Assembly: GCF_002198675.1 (NCBI RefSeq)
Contig: NZ_MWLL01000246.1
Span: 1-64,000, forward strand
Direction of reading: 5' to 3'
From: Kineosporia sp. R_H_3
GTDB taxonomy: Bacteria > Actinomycetota > Actinomycetes > Actinomycetales > Kineosporiaceae
Length of the DNA stretch: 64,000 nt
The first letter of the stretch is position 1. Every line of letters begins with the position of its first letter. The notes beneath the pieces are model-generated. The model had not been told where the DNA came from, ran no database searches, and was given only the letters and a program-made list of their open reading frames with translations. This document shows positions 1 through 6,336 of the stretch, piece by piece. Position numbers and translations under genes: made by a program.

Positions 1-67
1 ATCGCCGGTGCGACGCGTCCCGAGCAGGTCCGGGCGAACGCCGCGGCCGGGGCCTGGCTGCCGACCG
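1..67 (+). repeat. Left arm of a perfect 67-bp inverted repeat; fragment of an aldo/keto reductase 3' end
   Basis: Bases 1-67 are the exact reverse complement of 257-323, with the first mismatch at base 68. Read on the plus strand from base 1, they encode about 22 residues (starting IAGATRPEQVRANAAAG) that match the C-terminal part of the aldo/keto reductase at 213-1154. The similarity stops abruptly and the frame then runs into sequence with no recognisable protein. The arm reaches the window edge, so its true length is unknown. It is either a partial inverted duplication or a fold-back junction at the end of an assembled contig. Bases 68-212 hold no gene I can support. Confidence 0.85.
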
Positions 68-212
68 CCGTCCACATCGTGGGACCGTCGTACCGCAGAC
101 CGTCACAAGAGCGCTCCCGGCGCCGACACGCCGCGGTTCCGGCGCGTTGGTGCGTCCTGCGGTCCGGCCGTCCCAGGATCCGGACGCCACCCAGTGCGAC
201 GACGGACTCGCG

Positions 213-1154
213 TCACTGCTCGTCGAGCAGTGCCTCCAGCGCGGCGAGGTCGTCGCCGGTCGGCAGCCAGGCCCCGGCCGCGGCGTTCGCCCGGACCTGC
301 TCGGGACGCGTCGCACCGGCGATGACCGACGCGACCGCGGGCCGGGCGGCGAGGCCGCCGATCGCGACGTCGAGCAGGCCGATCCCGCGCTCCCCCGCGA
401 AGCCGGTCAGCGCCTCCACGGTGTCGAGCCGGTCGTCGGTGATGTAGTCCTGCCGGCCGTGCAGCCGGGTGCCCTCGGGAGCCGGGGTGTCGCGCCGGTA
501 CTTGCCCGTGAGCAGCCCGTTGGCGAGCGGGTAGTACGGCAGGAGGCCGATGCCGAAGTGCTCGCACGCGGGGACGAGGTCGTCCTCGGCGCCGCGTTCG
601 AGGAGGCTGTACTCGTTCTGCGCGCTGACGAACCGCTCGTAGCCGTGCGTGCGCGCCGTCCAGTCCGCGTCCGCGACCTCCCAGCCCGTGAGGTTCGACG
701 AGCCGATGTACCGGACCTTGCCCTCGCGGACCAGGTCGGTGAGCACCGAGAGCGTCTCCTCGACCGGGGTGACGAGGTCCGGCCGGTGCAGCTGGTAGAG
801 GTCGACGTGGTCGGTGCGCAGCCGGCGCAGCGACCGCTCGACCGCCCGGCGGACGTACCGCCGCGACGCCCGCGCCCCGCCGTCGTTCCCGAGCGCGCCG
901 TGCAGGTCCATGCCGAACTTCGTCGCGAGCACGAAGTCGTCCCGGCGGCCGGCGAGCACCTCGCCGAGGAACTCCTCGCTCGCCCCGTAGGTGTCGGCGG
1001 TGTCGAGGAGCGTGATCCCGCAGTCCTGCGCGGCGTCGACGACGGCGCGCGTCGCCTCGAGGTCGATCCGGCGGCCGAAGTTGTTGCAGCCCAGGCCGAC
1101 CACGGAGACCACGAGGCCGCTGTCCCCGAGCGGGCGGTAGCGCATGTCGCTCAT
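213..1154 (-). CDS. Aldo/keto reductase
   Basis: This 313-residue protein is a cytoplasmic NADPH-dependent carbonyl reductase of the AKR superfamily (TIM barrel). The catalytic tetrad is visible: Asp51 and Tyr56 in DTADTYG, Lys79 in ATKFG and His123 in YQLHRPD. The cofactor end of the barrel is marked by SVIAGATRPEQV near the C-terminus. The start is the ATG at 1154. A TAGCGT -10 element ends 7 bases upstream with no Shine-Dalgarno, so the mRNA is probably leaderless. That element overlaps the stop of the upstream YjbR gene. The substrate cannot be told. Part of its 3' end is repeated in inverted orientation at bases 1-67. Confidence 0.93.
   Translation of the reverse strand: MSDMRYRPLGDSGLVVSVVGLGCNNFGRRIDLEATRAVVDAAQDCGITLLDTADTYGASEEFLGEVLAGRRDDFVLATKFGMDLHGALGNDGGARASRRYVRRAVERSLRRLRTDHVDLYQLHRPDLVTPVEETLSVLTDLVREGKVRYIGSSNLTGWEVADADWTARTHGYERFVSAQNEYSLLERGAEDDLVPACEHFGIGLLPYYPLANGLLTGKYRRDTPAPEGTRLHGRQDYITDDRLDTVEALTGFAGERGIGLLDVAIGGLAARPAVASVIAGATRPEQVRANAAAGAWLPTGDDLAALEALLDEQ
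257..323 (-). repeat. Right arm of the 67-bp inverted repeat, inside the aldo/keto reductase gene
   Basis: This is the partner of bases 1-67, identical over 67 bp in opposite orientation and separated by a 189-bp spacer. It lies within the coding sequence for the C-terminal cofactor-binding region of the aldo/keto reductase. Confidence 0.85.
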
Positions 1155-1164
1155 GCGCGCCACG

Positions 1165-1587
1165 CTAGACCTCGGGGTCGTCCCCGGCATCCGGGTGCTC
1201 CCCGGCCGCCAGGAACGCGTCCGCGAGCCGCTTCGGGGCGACCGCGAGCCAGCCCTCGACGACGACCTCGCGCAGGACGTCGACCTCGATCTCGTCGAGC
1301 CGGACCAGGACGGCCGGGTAGCCGGCGAAGTGGGCGATGACGAAGAACACCGCCGGGTCGGCCTGGACCCACGCCTGCTGGACGCCGAGGTCGTCGACCA
1401 TGGCGGCGAGCACGGGACCCGTCGGTGCGGCGTCCCCGAGCTCTGCCGTGCCGGCCCTGCCGAGCGGGCGCTCCCAGGCGAACCCCTTGCGCCGCACCGA
1501 CCAGGACAGGGTGCCCCGGCGGCTCGTCTCCTCGACCGCCTCCGGCAGCGCGAGCGCGATCGTGCGGACGTCGTCCCAGGTCGCCAT
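1165..1587 (-). CDS. MmcQ/YjbR family protein
   Basis: This 140-residue protein has the YjbR fold pattern: an N-terminal helix (DDVRTIALALPEAVEET), a central strand region with FAWERP, and the segment VWVQADPAVFFVIAHFAGYPAVLVRL typical of the family in Actinobacteria (quoted here only in part: VFFVIAHFAGYPAVLVRL). Family members resemble double-wing DNA-binding proteins, but their function is mostly unproven. The gene lies directly upstream of the aldo/keto reductase on the same strand, 10 bases apart, although the reductase appears to have its own promoter at the junction. No catalytic residues are evident. Confidence 0.85.
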   Translation of the reverse strand: MATWDDVRTIALALPEAVEETSRRGTLSWSVRRKGFAWERPLGRAGTAELGDAAPTGPVLAAMVDDLGVQQAWVQADPAVFFVIAHFAGYPAVLVRLDEIEVDVLREVVVEGWLAVAPKRLADAFLAAGEHPDAGDDPEV

Positions 1588-1632
1588 CCGCCGAGTCTGC
1601 CGCGCCGGGGCGCTGCCGTCAGGGGCGGCGCG

Positions 1633-2133
1633 TCAGCCCTGCTGCGACGGGTGCGGCCGCGGGACGGGGCACTCCAGGGCGTAGCCGCGGCCGGCGTAGT
1701 CGAAGTCGCCGAGCTCGAGGCGGACCAGGGACGGGTCCTGCGGGGAGGCGTAGTAGGCCCGGATCTCCTTGACGAGCAACGTCTCCGGCTCGAAGACGTA
1801 CCACTCGTCACCGCGCAGGACGGTGCCCTCGGCGGTCTTGAAGTGGCTCCACTCGATGACGGCCTGGTGGCTCGCCGGGTCGCAGACGAGGCGGTCGATC
1901 GTCCACGCCGAGCCGCGGGTCGCGACGGACGCGGCCCACCGCTCGGCGATGACCCGGGCCCCGCGCCACGCGCCGCCGTACATCCCCGGCGGGAAGTAGT
2001 GGACGGCGTCCGGGACGAAGCAGGCGACCATCCCCTCGACGTCGGCGGCGTTGCAGCCGTCGAAGTAGGTCCGGATCCGGGCCTCCATCGCCGCGGCCCG
2101 CGCGGCGAGGTCTGCGCTGTCGACGATGCTCAT
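1633..2133 (-). CDS. SnoaL-like / nuclear transport factor 2 fold protein
   Basis: This 166-residue protein has the SnoaL-like cone fold pattern. A helix (AAAMEARIRTYFDGCNAADVEGMVACF) is followed by a strand-rich body with DAVHYFPPGMYGGAWRG and IEWSHFKTAEGTVLRGDEWYVFE, shown here only as short pieces. Family members act as small-molecule isomerases or cyclases, or simply bind ligands, so no specific reaction can be assigned. I chose the ATG at 2133; the frame is open further upstream but those residues look non-conserved and basic. It is divergent from the MarR gene across about 86 bases and could be under its control. Confidence 0.8.
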   Translation of the reverse strand: MSIVDSADLAARAAAMEARIRTYFDGCNAADVEGMVACFVPDAVHYFPPGMYGGAWRGARVIAERWAASVATRGSAWTIDRLVCDPASHQAVIEWSHFKTAEGTVLRGDEWYVFEPETLLVKEIRAYYASPQDPSLVRLELGDFDYAGRGYALECPVPRPHPSQQG

Positions 2134-2219
2134 CGGGGCAGGGTAGGTCGGCCCTCGCGGGTGCCGGGCGGGGCGTTCGCGGCTGCCGAACGCGGGCGGC
2201 ACAACCATCGGGATTGACG

Positions 2220-2771
2220 ATGGGTCGGTGCGGGCGTTGGCTGACGGCCGTGCAGATCGACGTGCGGATCGACGGCGCGGGGGACGGGCCCGACGAGGAG
2301 CAGGACGCCGTCCACGTGGCCCGGGCGTTCGAGCGCGCCTACCAGCAGGCCTACCTGCGGTTCCACCGGCGCGACGGCAAGCGCTCCGAGCTCAGCGGGG
2401 CCTCGCGCGCGGTCCTCACCCATCTCGCGCACACCGGGCCGCTCACCGTGGGCGAGATGGCGCAGCACCTGGACCGGGCCCAGTCGGTCGTCAGCGACAT
2501 CGTCACCCAGCTCGCCGGGAAGGGGCTGCTCGCCCGCGAGCGGGACCCGGCGAACGGGCGGCGCACGCTCGTCTGGCTCACCGACGACGGGCTGGCGTTG
2601 CTCGACCGGGACCGCGAGGTGCTGTCCGTCGACCTGCTCGCCCGCGCCGTGGCCCGGATGACCCCGCAGGACCGCGCCGCGCTCGTGCGCGGCGTCCGTG
2701 CCCTCGTCGCCGCCGACGACGACGCCGGGCCGAGCACCGACGAGAACCCGACCAGGAGGAGACCGACATGA
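2220..2771 (+). CDS. MarR family transcriptional regulator
   Basis: This winged-helix regulator of about 183 residues has the MarR pattern. A dimerisation helix (ERAYQQAYLRFHRRDGKR) precedes the recognition region (LTVGEMAQHLDRAQSVVSDI) and the wing (LLARERDPANGRRTLVWLT). The start is uncertain. ATG 2220 is used here, but TTG 2214 and GTG 2250 are in frame and GTG 2250 would begin at the sequence MQIDVRIDG. Its stop overlaps the ATG of the zinc-ribbon gene (ATGA at 2768-2771), so the two are translationally coupled. It probably controls itself and the divergent SnoaL-like gene. Confidence 0.87.
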   Translation: MGRCGRWLTAVQIDVRIDGAGDGPDEEQDAVHVARAFERAYQQAYLRFHRRDGKRSELSGASRAVLTHLAHTGPLTVGEMAQHLDRAQSVVSDIVTQLAGKGLLARERDPANGRRTLVWLTDDGLALLDRDREVLSVDLLARAVARMTPQDRAALVRGVRALVAADDDAGPSTDENPTRRRPT

Positions 2772-3010
2772 CGACGAGCACCGGCTGCGAGAGCTGCGGC
2801 ATGCCCATCGAGACGGGGCGCTACTGCGCCCACTGCACGGACGCCGAGGGCAACCTCCAGGCGTTCGAGGAGCGCTTCGAGCGGATGGTCGCGTGGCAGG
2901 CCCGGCGCGAGCCGGACGCCCCGCGCGCCGACCTCGAGGCCGCCACCCTCGCGTACATGGCACGGATGCCGGCCTGGCGCGACCACCCGCGCGTGCTCGC
3001 CCGCGGCTGA
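2768..3010 (+). CDS. Small putative zinc-ribbon protein
   Basis: This 80-residue protein carries two CxxC pairs, CESC near residue 8 and CAHC near residue 19, forming a zinc ribbon. A helical tail follows (FEERFERMVAWQARREPD, then AATLAYMARMPAWRDH). It resembles the small 'putative zinc ribbon' family (zinc_ribbon_2 type) that often accompanies regulators or occurs alone. A strong AGGAGG sits just upstream of the ATG, and the start overlaps the MarR stop by 4 bases, so it is co-expressed with MarR. A role as partner or ligand sensor for the regulator is only a guess. Confidence 0.82.
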   Translation: MTTSTGCESCGMPIETGRYCAHCTDAEGNLQAFEERFERMVAWQARREPDAPRADLEAATLAYMARMPAWRDHPRVLARG

Positions 3011-3011
3011 T

Positions 3012-3039
3012 CCGCCCCGGTCGACCGGATCCGGGGCGG
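3012..3039. terminator. Hairpin between convergent genes
   Basis: Perfect 9-bp arms CCGCCCCGG (3012-3020) and CCGGGGCGG (3031-3039) with a 10-base loop begin 2 bases after the zinc-ribbon stop. There is no T-run. The DUF1684 gene converges from the other side, so the hairpin may serve both. Confidence 0.6.
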
Positions 3040-3068
3040 TCGCCCGGGAGCCGGTCGACGACCGCGGA

Positions 3069-3710
3069 TCAGGTGTACGGCGGGGTGCGCTCGCCGCCCG
3101 GGAGGGCCACCGTCAGGGTGTTGCCGGCCGGCGGCAGCGGGCACGTCCACGCCGGCGAGTACGCGCACGACGGGTTGTACGCGAAGTTGAGGTCGACGAC
3201 GAGCCGGCCGGCCCGGACGTCCCGGGCTGACCCCGCGGGCCGTGCCCGCCGTCCGCCCCCGAGGTCGGCGCCCTTCACCGTGTCGAGGACGTACCGGCCG
3301 CCGCCGTAGGTGTCGGGCGCGGCGTCCCGGACCGGCAGGAAGATCCCGCCGCCGTACGACCCGAGCCACCAGACGTCGAGCGCGCCGAGCCCCGGCAGCC
3401 GGACGACGCCCACCCGGGTGAACGGGACGTCCCCGTCCGAGCCGGTCCGCGCCGTCCACGTGCTCGGTCCGGCCTCCTCGGGGGCAGGCTCGACGGCGAC
3501 GTCGAACCGCAGGTCCGGGTCGTAGGGCGCCACCGGCAGACCACCGAAACCGGCCCGGGCCTCGTCGGTGAGCGGGCTCTGCGGGTGGTGGGCGAACAGG
3601 TCGTCCCGGCCGCGGCGCCACAGGTCGTGCGCCGCGCGCGGGGCGTCCGCGGCGCGCACGTCGGCGTAGAGCGCGGCCACCCGGCGGCGCCAGTCGAGCA
3701 GGTCGAGCAC
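3069..3710 (-). CDS. DUF1684 family protein
   Basis: This 213-residue protein has the hallmarks of DUF1684. The N-terminal segment LLDWRRRVAALYADVRAA precedes WRRGRDDLFAHHPQSPL, and the C-terminal core has LVVDLNFAYNPSCAYSP followed by WTCPLPPAGN. No biochemical function is established for the family. I chose GTG 3710, which has GAGGGG 4 bases upstream; the frame stays open to 3797, but that stretch is a basic non-conserved extension. The gene is divergent from the acyl-CoA synthetase across about 143 bases. Confidence 0.83.
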   Translation of the reverse strand: MLDLLDWRRRVAALYADVRAADAPRAAHDLWRRGRDDLFAHHPQSPLTDEARAGFGGLPVAPYDPDLRFDVAVEPAPEEAGPSTWTARTGSDGDVPFTRVGVVRLPGLGALDVWWLGSYGGGIFLPVRDAAPDTYGGGRYVLDTVKGADLGGGRRARPAGSARDVRAGRLVVDLNFAYNPSCAYSPAWTCPLPPAGNTLTVALPGGERTPPYT

Positions 3711-3853
3711 GTCCCCTCCAGACGGACCGGCCGCACGTGCGCGATGCCCGCGGCTGTGACCCATGCCGGGCCGCCGGTCCTTCCGCCACCCTCGCACGCC
3801 GCCTACTGTTCGCAGGCAGAGGCGTCGACGAGGACCGGGAGCTGGCAGCAGGC

Positions 3854-5491
3854 ATGAGCGGGATCTACGAGACCGGGCTCGAACGGACGGCCGCCAACTT
3901 CGCGGCCCTCACCCCGCTGGTCTTCCTCGACTGGGCCGCGGACGTCTACCCGCAGCGGCCGGCCGTCGTCCACGGTGCGCGGCGCTACACGTGGACGCAG
4001 TACCGCGACCGCTGCCGCCGCCTCGCGTCCGCGCTCGAGGCGCACGGCGTCGGTCCCGGCGACACCGTCGCGGCCGTCCTCGCGAACACCCCGGAGATGC
4101 TCGAGGCGCACTTCGGCGTCCCGATGACCGGCGCCGTGCTCAACGCGGTGAACACCCGGCTCGACGCCCCGACGATCGCCCACATCCTCGACCACGGCGA
4201 GGCGACGGTGCTCCTCGTCGACCGCGAGTTCTCCGGCGTCGTCCGGCAGGCCCTCGAGGCGGCCTCGGTGACGCCGCTCGTCGTCGACGTCGACGACAGC
4301 GAGTTCACGGGCGGCGGCGAGCGGATCGGCACGGTCGAGTACGAGGCGTTCCTCGCCGGCGGTGACCCCGGCTACCGCCGCACCCAGCCCGTCGACGAGT
4401 GGCAGGCCATCTCGCTCAACTACACGAGCGGGACGACGGGCAACCCCAAGGGCGTCGTCTACCACCACCGCGGCGCGCACCTCAACGCCGTGGGCAACAT
4501 CCTCACGTGGAGCATGCCCCGGCACAGCGTCTACCTGTGGACGCTACCGATGTTCCACTGCAACGGCTGGTGCTTCCCGTGGACCCTCGCGGCGAACGCC
4601 GGCACGAGCGTGTGCCTGCGCCGGGTCGACGCCCGGGAGATCTACCGGCTCGTCCGCGAGGAGAAGGTCACGCACTACTGCGGTGCCCCGATCGTGCACA
4701 AGATGCTCGTCGACGCCCCCGCGGAGCTGCGCGACGGGATCGACCACCAGATCAGTGCGATGGTCGCGGCCGCGCCGCCGCCCGCCTCGCTCATCGCGGC
4801 CATGGAGCGGATCGGCATCGACCTCACCCACGTCTACGGCCTCACCGAGGTCTACGGACCGGCGACCGTCGCGGCGAAGCAGGACGAGTGGGCGGACCTC
4901 GACCTCGAGGAGCGGGCCCGGGCCAACGGTCGCCAGGGCGTCCGGTACCTGCTCGAGGACGCCGTCACGGTGCTCGACCCCGAGACCGGCGAGGAGGTCC
5001 CCGCGGACGGCGAGACGATGGGCGAGATCGTCTTCCGCGGCAACGTCGTCATGAAGGGCTACCTGAAGAACCCGGCCGCGACGCAGGAGGCCTTCGCCGG
5101 CGGCTGGTACCACTCGGGCGACCTCGCGGTCCGGGAGCCGGACGGGTACGTGAAGATCCGCGACCGGGCCAAGGACGTCATCATCTCCGGCGGCGAGAAC
5201 ATCTCCTCCGTCGAGGTCGAGGACGTGCTCTACCAGCACGCCGCCGTCGCGTTCGCCGCCGTCGTCGCCACCCCGGACCCGAAGTGGGGCGAGACCCCGC
5301 GCGCGTACGTCGAGCTGCGGGACGGCGCGACCGCCACCGAGCACGAGCTCGTCGAGCACTGCCGCGCGCACCTGGCCCACTTCAAGGTGCCGCGCAGCGT
5401 CGTCTTCGGCGCGCTGCCGAAGACGAGCACGGGGAAGATCCAGAAGAACGTGCTGCGCGAGAGCGCGCGGTCGAGCGAGTCGTTCCGGTGA
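3854..5491 (+). CDS. Acyl-CoA synthetase (AMP-forming)
   Basis: This 545-residue ANL-superfamily enzyme activates a carboxylic acid to acyl-AMP and then to acyl-CoA. The phosphate loop is YTSGTTGNPKG, the adenine region is VYGLTEVYGP, the hinge region reads GWYHSGDLAVREPDGYVK followed by RAKDVIISGGENIS, and the C-terminal catalytic lysine is in PKTSTGKIQK. The N-terminus (FLDWAADVYPQRPAVV) resembles medium-chain and aromatic acid ligases, so the substrate is probably a fatty or aryl acid. It is followed 19 bases later by an enoyl-CoA hydratase relative, consistent with a beta-oxidation-type operon. Alternative upstream starts in frame look like leader sequence. Confidence 0.94.
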   Translation: MSGIYETGLERTAANFAALTPLVFLDWAADVYPQRPAVVHGARRYTWTQYRDRCRRLASALEAHGVGPGDTVAAVLANTPEMLEAHFGVPMTGAVLNAVNTRLDAPTIAHILDHGEATVLLVDREFSGVVRQALEAASVTPLVVDVDDSEFTGGGERIGTVEYEAFLAGGDPGYRRTQPVDEWQAISLNYTSGTTGNPKGVVYHHRGAHLNAVGNILTWSMPRHSVYLWTLPMFHCNGWCFPWTLAANAGTSVCLRRVDAREIYRLVREEKVTHYCGAPIVHKMLVDAPAELRDGIDHQISAMVAAAPPPASLIAAMERIGIDLTHVYGLTEVYGPATVAAKQDEWADLDLEERARANGRQGVRYLLEDAVTVLDPETGEEVPADGETMGEIVFRGNVVMKGYLKNPAATQEAFAGGWYHSGDLAVREPDGYVKIRDRAKDVIISGGENISSVEVEDVLYQHAAVAFAAVVATPDPKWGETPRAYVELRDGATATEHELVEHCRAHLAHFKVPRSVVFGALPKTSTGKIQKNVLRESARSSESFR

Positions 5492-5510
5492 GCCGTCCAG
5501 CGAGGTGCGC

Positions 5511-6311
5511 ATGAGCCAGTCCCCGGCCGACGAGCCGTACGTCCTGCGGTCCGACGCGGGCGGTGTCGCGACCCTCGCGATGAACCGCGGCAGCCGGTTC
5601 AACCCGTTGTCCGCCGCGATGATCGCCGCCCTCGACGGGCACCTGCGGGACATCGCGGACGACGCGGCCGTGCGGGCCGTCGTCCTCACCGGGTCCGGGC
5701 GCGGCTTCAGCGCCGGGCACGACCTCGCCGAGATGCGCGCGCACACCGGGGACGACGCCTGGCAGCAGGGCCTGTTCGACGCCTGCACCGCGATGATGCT
5801 GCGCCTCACGCAGCTGCCGCAGCCCGTCGTCGCGAAGGTGCACGGGATCGCCACCGCCGCCGGGTGCCAGCTCGTGTCGATGTGCGACCTCGCGGTGTGC
5901 ACCGACGACGCCCGGTTCGGCCTGCCCGGGGTGAACATCGGCATCTTCTGCTCGACGCCGGCCGTCGGGGTCGCCCGGAGCATCGGCCGCAAGCGCGCCA
6001 TGGAGCTGCTGCTCACGGGCGAGATGGTCGACGCCGCAACGGCTCTCGACTGGGGCCTGGTGAACCGGGTGGTCCCGGCGGCCGACCTCGACGCCGCCGT
6101 GGCACGGTTCACGGACGTCGTCGTGGCCCGCAGCGCACCGGTCCTCGCCAACGGCAAGCGCACCTTCTACGCGCAGATCGACGCCGGGATCGGTGAGGCG
6201 TACGAGGTCGCGGGCTGCGCGATGGTCACCGACCTCGCGGGCGCCGACTCGGCCGAGGGCATCGACGCGTTCCTCGAGAAGCGGTCGCCGGTCTGGCCGT
6301 CGTCGGTCTGA
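5511..6311 (+). CDS. Enoyl-CoA hydratase/isomerase family protein, ECHDC3-like
   Basis: This 266-residue crotonase-fold protein has the CoA-binding oxyanion segments GRGFSAGHDLAEM and GIATAAGCQLVSMCDLAV. In standard enoyl-CoA hydratases the two catalytic glutamates lie in GGGCEL and QPE. Here those positions read AAGCQL and LPGV, so both glutamates are missing (Gln and Gly). This pattern matches the ECHDC3-like branch of the superfamily. It is probably not a normal hydratase; another reaction on an acyl-CoA, or an accessory role, is possible. It follows the acyl-CoA synthetase by 19 bases and is presumably co-transcribed. The ATG at 5511 is preferred to GTG 5505. Confidence 0.9.
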   Translation: MSQSPADEPYVLRSDAGGVATLAMNRGSRFNPLSAAMIAALDGHLRDIADDAAVRAVVLTGSGRGFSAGHDLAEMRAHTGDDAWQQGLFDACTAMMLRLTQLPQPVVAKVHGIATAAGCQLVSMCDLAVCTDDARFGLPGVNIGIFCSTPAVGVARSIGRKRAMELLLTGEMVDAATALDWGLVNRVVPAADLDAAVARFTDVVVARSAPVLANGKRTFYAQIDAGIGEAYEVAGCAMVTDLAGADSAEGIDAFLEKRSPVWPSSV

Positions 6312-6336
6312 ACGGCCGGGTCGGCCGGCGGGCGGG

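Noticed and set aside
1-212. Possible second aldo/keto reductase gene ending in the window
   Set aside because: Only the first 22 codons match and the similarity ends abruptly; the remainder of the frame has no family resemblance, so I treat it as a repeat or junction, not a gene.
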